Assembly (NCBI GenBank): GCA_043739325.1 | Contig: JAYUFK010000109.1 | Location: forward strand, 1-5,922 | Source of the DNA: Roseiarcus sp043739325 | GTDB lineage: Bacteria; Pseudomonadota; Alphaproteobacteria; Rhizobiales; Beijerinckiaceae | Direction of reading: 5' to 3' | DNA: 5,922 nucleotides | Shown: positions 1-5,564 of the stretch, piece by piece | Position numbering within the stretch: position 1 is the stretch's first letter | Layout of the letters: every line of letters begins with the position of its first letter | Position numbers and translations under genes: made by a program | Notes under the pieces: model-generated | Database searches by the model: none | What the model saw: only the letters and a program-made list of their open reading frames with translations | Told to the model about the DNA's origin: nothing

Positions 1-304
1 GCTCCGCCCCCGCCCTTCGACTCTCGACAACTCCAACTAAACTTGGCAATGACATGAACCGGACAGTCGTGGAACAAGTCCGGGCAAGACGGCGGTTAAA
101 GACAGGCGGAAAAGGCTCCAGCGGTCAAAGTCTGACGCTTGTTACCAGCCGATCGATGTCCGGTTTGCGTGGAAACCAGACATAGAAGATTTCTCGGGCC
201 GAGGTCCACATAGCGCCCATCTCCGTCGCTCAACCGGAAAATTGAGCTCCTCCCAAGCGGACATTGGACCTCCCGGATTTGACAGCCACCGACCAATGCC
301 GAAA
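1..304. other. Stretch without a supportable gene (left edge)
   Basis: I see no gene here. Open frames on both strands are short, lack convincing ribosome binding sites and give translations with no recognisable family. The stretch is immediately downstream of the nuclease-pair unit, whose final stop is at 305-307. It contains an 11-bp imperfect hairpin (156-183). It also has several ATGTC[C/T]G-type words on alternating strands (156-162, 177-183 and 258-265), a pattern I associate with decayed intergenic repeat sequence in alphaproteobacteria. No T-run follows the hairpin on either strand, so it is not a clear intrinsic terminator. Confidence 0.5.
156..183. repeat. Imperfect inverted repeat / hairpin
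   Basis: The left arm at 156-166 (ATGTCCGGTTT) pairs with the right arm at 173-183 (AAACCAGACAT), with one mismatch and a 6-base loop. It lies about 120 bases downstream of the end of the minus-strand nuclease pair. It could stabilise the 3' end of that transcript or be a relic of a dispersed repeat. The absence of a following U-tract argues against a factor-independent terminator. Confidence 0.45.
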
Positions 305-1045
305 TCAAAGCTGGAACCGCACGCCCAAAGCATGTTTAAGTTCGACGGCCTCTCCACTGGCGGCGGCAAGCCATTCGAGATAACTCGCCGCGCCGAACTC
401 GACTTCATCTCCTGAAACGCGGCCTTTGAAGTCAGCAATCTCGGATCGGTGGCGAGAGTGATCGTCGGTCTAGATCGCTACTGTGCCCCGTACAGTCGGC
501 TCCGCGTAAATATAATAAAGGCACGGCTTCAGCCCGAGCCGCCGACCTTCCGTGACCAATCCGTAGGCATGTTTGACAAGTTGCGCGGCGTCGAGGTGGC
601 GATAGCGGACCACCCCCGATCGCAGTGCATCACGTAAGGCGCTGTACCTCTCCATCCGATCGCCCCAGACCGGCCTCTCGTAGGCGGAAGAGAAGTTTGG
701 GTTCTTCACATCGCGAAACGGCTCGAAGCGTTTGGACTCGATCCCGACCAAGTGGGTTTTCGTTATGATCGCGGCATCGAGCCATGGATGGCGTCCGCCT
801 GCCCAAGGAAAGCGCGCGCAATACTCGATCTCGACCTTCTGCGGCGGTCCGATATAGTCCATGCCAGGAAGCGTCGGCAGCTGGTTGGGTCGAAGCACGA
901 ACCAACCAAAGGCGTTTGCCGCGAGCGCTGCCGAGCTTTCTGGGTTAGCGAACTTGCCGCTCCTGATTTCGTGACCGCCCGCCTTCTCCAGCCGTTCGCG
1001 CACATAGTCTTCGGGAACACCGGGGAGATACAGCGACCCAGTCAC
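305..1045 (-). pseudogene. PGN_0703-like PD-(D/E)XK nuclease, interrupted by an in-frame amber stop
   Basis: The gene starts at GTG (1045-1043) and reads 191 codons to a TAG at 470-472. The same frame then stays open for 54 more codons to TGA at 307-305. The downstream part is protein-like (for example HRSEIADF and ASYLEWLA) and fits the C-terminal end expected for this family, so I read one gene of about 246 codons with a nonsense mutation. A nuclease-type core is visible: D90 in HPWLDAAII, then E103 and K105 in VGIESKRFEPF, giving D-x12-E-x-K. I recognise the overall pattern as the PGN_0703 group of putative restriction-endonuclease-like proteins, from memory and without a search. The catalytic residues precede the stop, so a truncated 191-residue product could still be made. 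The start overlaps the stop of the upstream gene by 4 bases (GTGA), which suggests translational coupling. A sequencing error at the amber cannot be excluded. Confidence 0.75.
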
Positions 1046-1845
1046 GTTCTGGGCACTCCGTTGACCGGGACACTATGATCAAGACAGTCAAGCAATTCCC
1101 CATCGCTTGGCATCGCATCAGGCCGGATGCGAGCGTCGAGTTGCTCGAAGGCAAACGAAAGCGCGGCGCCATGTCGCAGGCCAAGCGCGCTCACGCCAGT
1201 GTTCAAGGCGGCATCGAGGTCCGACAGAGCGAAAGGCGAGTAGTAAGCTCTCGGCGCCAACACGCGAAGATCGATGCGATCGGCATCAAGTAGCTTACTT
1301 GGGCGTGCTGGACGATCGCCTCGTGCGATAATCCAGAGGCAACCGTAGCCGATGATCTCGACAGCGGCGGAAAGCGGCGTGTTGGTTTTGATTTTGAGTT
1401 CGATGATTTCGAAATGTCGTTCCCCCCTCCGGCGCACCAGATCGATTGCGCGGCGCCCATCCCTCGTACCCTCAATCAGACCCGATGCGACCGGCACTTG
1501 GTTGGCCCAGTCGGTACGTCCCATTCGTGCGCAAGCTGCGGCGATCGCGCGCTCGACCGCGACCTCGGGGCTACAATTATGGGCGCAGATCTGCGGTTGC
1601 AGGCTTGGCCAACGCCAGTTCTCGCGCGAACGATCTTTCCGCGCCGACGCACCGCAAACATCGTAATTAACCCTAATCTGCTGGAATACGATTTCCACAA
1701 GCGCAGGACCACCTACCGCACCCAGTTTGTATAGTGCCGAGCGGTGGTTTGTGCTGTTGATGCCAAGCAGATCGACGACAGCTTTCTCTACGCCCTCAAC
1801 GAGAGGGCTTGGAAGGCGGCGGGTTTCGGAACTGGCCCTTGTCAT
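1042..1845 (-). CDS. Hypothetical protein with PD-(D/E)XK nuclease signature
   Basis: I do not recognise a named family. The protein is 267 residues from ATG 1845-1843; in-frame TTG codons at 1851 and 1848 are alternative starts and would add one or two residues. An in-frame stop at 1881-1879 limits further extension. Numbering from the TTG at 1851, the middle holds a textbook nuclease core: D137 in RRAIDLV, a short turn, then E151 and K153 in FEIIELKIK, with E100 in a preceding helix (SPEVAVERAIAAAC). This is the order seen in PD-(D/E)XK nucleases. There is no signal peptide or membrane segment, so it should be cytoplasmic. No good Shine-Dalgarno sequence precedes the start. A perfect TTGACA (1882-1877) lies so close that transcription from it would give an almost leaderless message, but no good -10 is visible. 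The stop overlaps the GTG of the downstream PGN_0703-like gene, so the two nuclease-like proteins were probably made together. A DNA defence or repair role is inference from the fold only. Confidence 0.75.
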   Translation of the reverse strand: MTRASSETRRLPSPLVEGVEKAVVDLLGINSTNHRSALYKLGAVGGPALVEIVFQQIRVNYDVCGASARKDRSRENWRWPSLQPQICAHNCSPEVAVERAIAAACARMGRTDWANQVPVASGLIEGTRDGRRAIDLVRRRGERHFEIIELKIKTNTPLSAAVEIIGYGCLWIIARGDRPARPSKLLDADRIDLRVLAPRAYYSPFALSDLDAALNTGVSALGLRHGAALSFAFEQLDARIRPDAMPSDGELLDCLDHSVPVNGVPRT

Positions 1846-1886
1846 CAACAAGGAAGGAGACCTATTGAGGCGTAACTGTCAACGGC

Positions 1887-1928
1887 TCATGCGTTGTCTT
1901 CCGCGGCCCAGTGGAAAATGGTCAGCAT
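1887..1928 (-). other. Possible 13-codon leader ORF with strong ribosome binding site
   Basis: ATG at 1928-1926 is preceded by a very good Shine-Dalgarno stretch (AGAGGAGGGGGC, minus strand). It opens a 13-codon frame, MLTIFHWAAEDNA, ending in TGA at 1889-1887. This lies about 41 bases upstream of the ATG of the PD-(D/E)XK gene, which itself lacks a good ribosome binding site. It could be a leader peptide that couples translation to the nuclease pair, or the purine run could be chance. No comparative evidence is available. Confidence 0.25.
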
Positions 1929-2055
1929 GCCCCCTCCTCTTGACCGAAATCAGCCGTTCCGCTTCCGGCCAGCACCGGCCCTAAGGCTGCGCCCTGCGAA
2001 TGTCGCCTTTGGGTCGAAGCCCGTCGTCGCGTGGCAGCGCGACTAGGCTAGCGAA

Positions 2056-2070
2056 TGTCAAAATTTGACA
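2056..2070. repeat. Perfect 15-bp palindrome just after the Rrf2 gene
   Basis: TGTCAAAATTTGACA is a perfect inverted repeat of 7+1+7 bases, starting one base beyond the TAG stop of the Rrf2 gene. It is AT-rich in a GC-rich setting. The size and symmetry suit a dimeric-regulator operator for the nuclease unit downstream. The stem is AT-rich and no U-run follows, so it is a poor terminator. The function is unproven. Confidence 0.4.
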
Positions 2071-2071
2071 G

Positions 2072-2521
2072 CTAAATATGATACATCGCCTCATCGCTTT
2101 CCGGCTCGCCCAACGCGCGCAGGGAAGCGAGCGAGCGGGTGTCGAGAATCTCCGCCATCGCGTCGCGCACATCGACCATCATGCGCTGGACGCTGCATCG
2201 GCGCAGCGACGCGCAATCGTCGCAAGCGCGATAGAAATTGCGGCTGGCGCAGGCGATCGGCGCGAGCGGGCCGTCGAGCACGCGGATGATCTGCCCGACC
2301 ATGATCTGCGATGGGCTCGCCGCCAGCGTATAGCCGCCGCCGCGCCCTTTACGCGAATGCACCAGCCCGGCGTTGCGCAATTCGCCGAGGATCGCGTCGA
2401 GGAATTTTTTCGGGATATTGTTTTGCGCGGCGATGTCGGCGACCAGCGCGGGACGGCCCGGCGGCATGCCCGCCAGATGCGTCATCGCCTTCAGCCCGTA
2501 TTTTCCCTTGTTGGATAGCAT
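2072..2521 (-). CDS. Rrf2 family transcriptional regulator
   Basis: This is a 149-residue winged-helix regulator of the IscR/NsrR/RirA/CymR family, a normal length for the family. The N-terminal domain (1-70) has the family pattern, including MLSNKGKYGLKAMTHLA, a helix-turn-helix around IAAQNNIPKKFLDAIL, and the wing RKGRGGGYTLA. The second half has four cysteines: C91, C100, C103 and C109. Family members of this kind bind an Fe-S cluster through three cysteines. The spacing here (x8, x2, x5) differs from IscR and NsrR (x5, x5), so the ligand set is uncertain. I chose ATG 2521-2519 because the domain begins there. The frame stays open upstream to 2677, but that extension merely translates the inverted repeat at 2565-2648. 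The gene lies downstream of the TauE/SafE permease gene on the same strand. It probably senses sulfur, redox or Fe-S status and may regulate the permease through the dyads at 3547-3577 (inference). Confidence 0.92.
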   Translation of the reverse strand: MLSNKGKYGLKAMTHLAGMPPGRPALVADIAAQNNIPKKFLDAILGELRNAGLVHSRKGRGGGYTLAASPSQIMVGQIIRVLDGPLAPIACASRNFYRACDDCASLRRCSVQRMMVDVRDAMAEILDTRSLASLRALGEPESDEAMYHI

Positions 2522-2564
2522 TGGCGATCCTGAACGGCGTTGCTCCGAATGCGTCGCGCCATTT

Positions 2565-2648
2565 GTCATTCCCGCGAAAGCGGGAATCCAGACCGAACCA
2601 ACGCACAATCTCGCCGCAAGTCTGGATACCCGCTTTCGCGGGTATGAC
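2565..2648. repeat. Paired inverted repeat, dRS3-like (84 bp)
   Basis: Two 28-base arms, 2565-2592 and 2621-2648, are reverse complements with two mismatches, separated by 28 unrelated bases. Each arm is itself a small hairpin: CCCGC-GAAA-GCGGG on the left and its complement on the right. The left arm contains ATTCCC-N8-GGGAAT exactly, the consensus of the neisserial dRS3 repeat. Similar elements occur in many proteobacteria and give the familiar spurious peptide WIPAFAGMT when translated. It lies between the permease stop (2707) and the Rrf2 start, so it could fold in a shared transcript and attenuate or stabilise it. No transposase is present. Confidence 0.88.
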
Positions 2649-2706
2649 AAGGGCGAGTTTTCACCCTGCGGCCGCAACGCGTTTGCGATAAAAGAGCTTC
2701 AGCCGC

Positions 2707-3495
2707 TTACAACGCCAGCCGCGCGCCAACAACCGCAAGCGTGCCGGCGAGGATCGGGCGCAGGACGCGGTCGGGCACGCGCGAGGCCACATGGCTGCCT
2801 ATCATGATTCCCGGGATCGAGCCGACGAGCAGCGAGCCGAGCAGCGCCCAGTCGATCGAGCCGATGAACCAGTGCCCCGCCCCGGCGATCAGCGTCAGCG
2901 GCACCGCATGCGCGATGTCGGAGCCCACAACTTTGACCGTCGGCAATCGGGGATACAGCATCAACAACGCAGTGACGCCGATGGCGCCGGCGCCCACGGA
3001 CGAGATCGACACGACAACGCCGAGCACGGCGCCCAGGGCGATGGTCAACAGCCGGATCTGGCTGTCAGCCAAAGTTTCGAGTTTGCGGGCTGCCTTGTCG
3101 AGCAACCAGGCGCGGAAGATCAGCGTCGCGGCGGTGGCGAGCAGCGCCAAGCCAAGCGTCGTCGTGATGACATCGCCAGCCGTCTTGCTGTCATGGCCGA
3201 AATAGCCGAGCCCGAGCAGCGTCAGCGCTGCGGCGGGCGCGCTGCCGGCGGCGAGACGGCGGGTGATGCGCCAGTCCACCGCGCCGTTCAATCCGTGAAT
3301 CGCGGTGCCGCTGATCTTCGTCAGGCCGGCGTAGAGCAGGTCGGTGCCGACGGCGGTCGCGGGATGAATGCCGAACAGCAACACCAGCAGCGGCGTCATC
3401 AACGAGCCGCCGCCGACGCCGGTAAAACCGACGAGCGCGCCGACCGCCAGGCCGGACAGCGAATAAAGCGGATTGATCGCGTGAAGGAAGTCCAT
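2707..3495 (-). CDS. TauE/SafE family sulfite (organosulfur) exporter
   Basis: This is a 262-residue integral membrane permease of the TauE/SafE (DUF81) family, a usual length for it. Hydrophobic segments run through nearly the whole chain, about eight helices, with a polar central linker around 130-147. The two halves show the internal repeat expected of the family. The first signature is GFTGVGGGSLMTPLL (23-37), followed by HPATAVGTDLLYAGLTK; the second is SISSVGAGAIG (163-173), followed by VKVVGSDIAHAVPL. Family members move sulfite, sulfoacetate, taurine-derived or related sulfur anions across the inner membrane; the actual substrate cannot be read here. ATG 3495-3493 has a good purine-rich ribosome binding site (GGAAGAGGG) about 6 bases upstream. 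An AT-rich operator-like dyad cluster lies 52-82 bases upstream. The Rrf2 gene follows on the same strand, 185 bases away, with a repeat between them; co-transcription is possible. The Rrf2 neighbour supports a sulfur-related role. Confidence 0.92.
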   Translation of the reverse strand: MDFLHAINPLYSLSGLAVGALVGFTGVGGGSLMTPLLVLLFGIHPATAVGTDLLYAGLTKISGTAIHGLNGAVDWRITRRLAAGSAPAAALTLLGLGYFGHDSKTAGDVITTTLGLALLATAATLIFRAWLLDKAARKLETLADSQIRLLTIALGAVLGVVVSISSVGAGAIGVTALLMLYPRLPTVKVVGSDIAHAVPLTLIAGAGHWFIGSIDWALLGSLLVGSIPGIMIGSHVASRVPDRVLRPILAGTLAVVGARLAL

Positions 3496-3546
3496 GACGG
3501 CCCTCTTCCAGGTTGGATTTTACGTGCCAGCGCCATGCTCGGCTTA

Positions 3547-3577
3547 TTAGTCTACTAAGTCAATAGACTTAGTCTAA
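3547..3577. promoter_or_regulatory. Operator-like cluster of overlapping dyads upstream of the permease
   Basis: This 31-base AT-rich block on the minus strand contains three overlapping inverted repeats. TAGACT-A-AGTCTA and TTAGT-AG-ACTAA are perfect, and CTAAGTC-TATT-GACTTAG is perfect across the centre. The outer ends also pair with one mismatch. The surrounding DNA is strongly GC-rich, so this is unlikely to be chance. It sits 52-82 bases upstream of the permease ATG, where a promoter should be. TTGATT-type words overlap it, but I cannot fix a -35/-10 pair. The best candidate binder is the Rrf2 protein encoded downstream (inference); an ArsR-type regulator encoded elsewhere is an alternative. 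Confidence 0.6.
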
Positions 3578-3860
3578 TCAAGCGCCGGGCGCTCCGGCGG
3601 AAGCAGCGAAAAGGCAACGCGCGATGAGACAGAAAAAGGTGCCTAAGCCTATGAAAGCGCGAGTCGCCCGACCAAAGTGCGGCGACAAGCAAACCGCCGC
3701 GGCGCTGCCGCCGCTTGCGCTCGCGGCATCCCGTAATCCAGCGTTAACCCTGCCCGGAAATCTCACGACATTGTTAACGGGCTGGCCAGTCGTTCAAGTA
3801 TAACCTAATGTCGGAGCAACCGTTCCTCGGGCGGCGCGTTCCGTTTGTTTAGGCGTCGCG
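3578..3860. other. Divergent intergenic region between permease and patatin genes
   Basis: There is no convincing gene. A 59-codon plus-strand frame (ATG 3624 to TAA 3801-3803, starting MRQKKVPKPMKARVARPKCG) is open but has a weak ribosome binding site and no recognisable family, so I do not call it. Two GTTAAC words (3743-3748 and 3773-3778) lie in the half nearer the patatin gene. A TATAAC word at 3799-3804 is a possible -10 about 57 bases before the patatin start, but no -35 stands at the right distance; TTGTTA (3771-3776) is 22 bases away. Confidence 0.4.
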
Positions 3861-4874
3861 ATGTTTGGCTATCCCATGCGCAAGGCAAGCGAAGACGTTT
3901 CGGGCGGCGGCTCTGCGCCGCGGCGCAAGATCGGCGTTGTGCTGGGCGCCGGAGCCGCACGCGGCTGGGCTCACATCGGCGCGTTGCAGGAGCTGGCGGC
4001 GCTCGGCGTGGTCCCCGATATCGTTGTTGGCTCCTCGGTCGGCGCTGTCGTCGGCGGCTGTTTCGCCGCGGGCAAACTCGACCAGCTTGAGATCTTCACG
4101 CGCTCGCTCACCAAGCGCCGGGTGCTTGGCCTGATCGACGTTTCGTTCAATGGCGGCGGCCTCATCGGCGGCGACCGGTTGCGGCTGCGCCTCGAGGAAT
4201 CGATGGGCGAAGTCAACATCGAGGATCTGCCCCTGCGCTTCGCCAGCGTCGCCACGGAAATCTCCACAGGCCATGAAATCTGGCTGAAGCGCGGCCCGCT
4301 GGTTGAAGCGATGCGCGCCTCCTACGCGCTGCCCGGCATCTTTGAGCCGGTCTTCGTCGGCGGTCGCTGGCTGATCGACGGCGCGATCGTCAATCCCGTG
4401 CCGATCAGCGTCGCGCGGGCGATGGGCGCCGACCAGGTCATCGCTCTCAACATCGCGTCGGACGGTTTTGGCCGCGGCACCGCCATCCAGAACCCCGATC
4501 ATCACGAGCACCCGGCGGCTGTCGTCGGACCCGTGGCCGCAGCGCCAGCGCCGCGATCCGCCGGGGTTATCGACAGCCTGCGCGAGCGCACCGGCCTGTT
4601 TCGCCGCCAGATCGCCAACCCGGGCCCCGGCGCGCCCGGCCTCGCGCAAGTGATGGTCGATGCTTTCAACATCACCCAGGACCGCATCATGCGTTCGCGC
4701 CTCGCTGGCGATCCGCCCGATGTGCTGGTCACCATGCGCGTCGGCAAGATCGGCCTGTTCGAGTTCCATCGCGCCGAGGAACTGATCGCGCTGGGCCGCG
4801 ACGCCGTCCGCCGGGCCAGCAGCGAGATTCTCGAGGCCGCCGATCGCCCTCGACCGGTCACCGCGGACGCCTGA
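3861..4874 (+). CDS. Patatin-like phospholipase family protein (RssA/NTE type)
   Basis: This 337-residue alpha/beta hydrolase has the patatin Ser-Asp dyad. The oxyanion loop is LGAGAARGWAHIG (28-40), the nucleophile elbow is GSSVG (57-61, Ser59), and the catalytic aspartate is in DGA (173-175, Asp173), followed by NPVP. These are the standard motifs of the bacterial NTE/RssA branch, which hydrolyses acyl esters of phospholipids or lysophospholipids. The substrate and cellular role here are unknown. The catalytic domain ends near residue 200. A Pro/Ala/His-rich linker (about 208-235) follows, then a C-terminal region typical of longer members (LAQVMVDAFNITQDRI). No signal peptide is visible, so it is probably cytoplasmic or peripheral on the inner membrane. 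ATG 3861 is preceded by a weak AGG-type ribosome binding site; Met6 (3876) is an alternative start. It converges on the CBS-domain gene with a 3-base gap. Confidence 0.93.
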   Translation: MFGYPMRKASEDVSGGGSAPRRKIGVVLGAGAARGWAHIGALQELAALGVVPDIVVGSSVGAVVGGCFAAGKLDQLEIFTRSLTKRRVLGLIDVSFNGGGLIGGDRLRLRLEESMGEVNIEDLPLRFASVATEISTGHEIWLKRGPLVEAMRASYALPGIFEPVFVGGRWLIDGAIVNPVPISVARAMGADQVIALNIASDGFGRGTAIQNPDHHEHPAAVVGPVAAAPAPRSAGVIDSLRERTGLFRRQIANPGPGAPGLAQVMVDAFNITQDRIMRSRLAGDPPDVLVTMRVGKIGLFEFHRAEELIALGRDAVRRASSEILEAADRPRPVTADA

Positions 4875-4877
4875 CCC

Positions 4878-5309
4878 TCACGCGGTGGCGATATAATCGG
4901 TCAGCGCGCGCTTCTCGTTCTCGATTTCACTGACATGATGTTTGACGACGTCGCCGATCGAGATCAACCCGACCAGCTTGCCATTTTCGACAACCGGCAT
5001 ATGGCGGAAGCGCCCATGCGTCATCGTCTCCATGACGCTATGGATCAGCGTGTCCTCGGTCACGGTGGTGACCTTGACGGTCATATAGCGCGAAACCGGC
5101 TCGCCCAGCGCGCCCGATCCGTTGGCCCCGATAGCGCGGACGATGTCGCGCTCCGATATAATGCCCAGAACCGAGCGCGCCGCGTCGGAAACGACGACCG
5201 CGCCGATGCCTTTGCCGGCCAGCAGCTCAATCACTTCAAGCAGGGTGCGATGCGGCTGCGTGGTGATGACTTCGCGGCCCTTGTCGCCCAGAATGCGCGC
5301 AATGGTCAT
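4878..5309 (-). CDS. CBS domain-containing protein (tandem CBS pair)
   Basis: This 143-residue protein is essentially one Bateman module. CBS1 is about residues 8-62, ending SVLGIISERDIVRAI. CBS2 is about 74-128, with RHMPVVENGKLVGLIS and GDVVKHH. A charged C-terminal helix follows (SEIENEKRALTDYI). Stand-alone tandem CBS proteins bind adenine nucleotides or related ligands and usually act as sensors or modulators of partner proteins. No fused enzyme or transporter domain is present and the partner is unknown. ATG 5309-5307 has an excellent Shine-Dalgarno sequence (GGGAGGT) about 4 bases upstream, which settles the start. The length matches small CBS proteins common in Rhizobiales. The 3' end faces the patatin gene with 3 bases between the stops and no room for a terminator. 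I could not identify its promoter in the GC-rich stretch upstream. Confidence 0.93.
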   Translation of the reverse strand: MTIARILGDKGREVITTQPHRTLLEVIELLAGKGIGAVVVSDAARSVLGIISERDIVRAIGANGSGALGEPVSRYMTVKVTTVTEDTLIHSVMETMTHGRFRHMPVVENGKLVGLISIGDVVKHHVSEIENEKRALTDYIATA

Positions 5310-5422
5310 GGAGACCTCCCTGTTTTGCCCGCGCCTGCGTGCGCGCGGCTCGCCCGCTGAACATGCGCCCGCGGGCCTTTGTCGGCAAGTCCCAGGCGCG
5401 GAAATCGCGCGCGCCGAACGTA

Positions 5423-5451
5423 TTGCGGTAAACGCGACCCCGCACTATGGT
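5423..5451 (+). promoter_or_regulatory. Candidate promoter of the tRNA-Gln gene
   Basis: TTGCGG (5423-5428) and TATGGT (5446-5451) are separated by 17 bases and would start transcription near 5458, about 30 bases before the tRNA. The match to the sigma-70 consensus is partial (3 and 4 of 6 bases), but spacing and position fit a stable-RNA promoter. The call rests on pattern only. Confidence 0.4.
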
Positions 5452-5489
5452 CGCGCCGCTTCGCCGCTCCCCAAGGGCTCCGGGGCCAT

Positions 5490-5564
5490 TGGGGCGTCGC
5501 CAAGCGGTAAGGCAGCGGATTTTGATTCCGCCATACGGAGGTTCGAATCCTCCCGCCCCAGCCA
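5490..5564 (+). tRNA. tRNA-Gln (anticodon UUG)
   Basis: A complete cloverleaf can be drawn. The acceptor stem TGGGGCG (5490-5496) pairs with CGCCCCA (5554-5560), with discriminator G at 5561 and an encoded CCA at 5562-5564. The D arm uses GCC/GGC around AAGCGGTAA. The anticodon stem GCGGA (5515-5519) pairs with TCCGC (5527-5531), and the loop TTTTGAT places TTG at 5522-5524. The T arm is GGAGG-TTCGAAT-CCTCC (5537-5553). The U1-A72 first pair is typical of bacterial glutamine tRNAs, and the UUG anticodon reads CAA (and CAG by wobble). It stands alone, with no other tRNA in the window. The 3' half could serve as an integrase attachment site, but no duplicate of it is present here. Confidence 0.97.

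Larger units (their letters stand above)
1852..2071. other. Intergenic region upstream of the nuclease pair
   Basis: This region separates the Rrf2 gene stop from the start of the nuclease pair; both are on the minus strand. It holds the 13-codon candidate leader ORF, a TTGACA word on the minus strand (1882-1877) without a convincing -10, and a word at 1999-2018 (AATGTCGCCTTTGGGTCGAA). From memory, that last word resembles a degenerate dispersed repeat often seen between genes in Rhizobiales. The 9-base word GCGAATGTC occurs twice (1996-2004 and 2051-2059). No confident promoter could be assigned. Confidence 0.4.

Noticed and set aside
142..438. Minus-strand frame of 98 codons overlapping the 3' end of the PGN_0703-like gene
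   Set aside because: It is out of frame with the protein-like continuation of the nuclease and has no family resemblance.
2565..2648. Possible CRISPR array or short insertion sequence
   Set aside because: There are only two arms, in inverted orientation, with no direct repeats, spacers, transposase or target duplication.
2522..2677. N-terminal extension of the Rrf2 protein to an upstream start
   Set aside because: The extra 52 residues only translate the inverted repeat (giving WIPAFAGMT). Rrf2 proteins begin at the MLSNKGKYGLKA methionine.
2791..3558. Long plus-strand open frame (255 codons) opposite the TauE/SafE gene
   Set aside because: Its Gln/Arg/Asp-rich translation has no domain and lies antisense to a clear membrane protein gene.
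3743..3778. GTTAAC words as a CtrA binding site
   Set aside because: The words do not form the TTAA-N7-TTAA spacing, and no further support is present.
3849..4769. Long minus-strand open frame (306 codons) opposite the patatin gene
   Set aside because: It is antisense to a gene with complete catalytic motifs, and its Asp/Arg/Ala-rich translation is typical of a GC-rich shadow frame.
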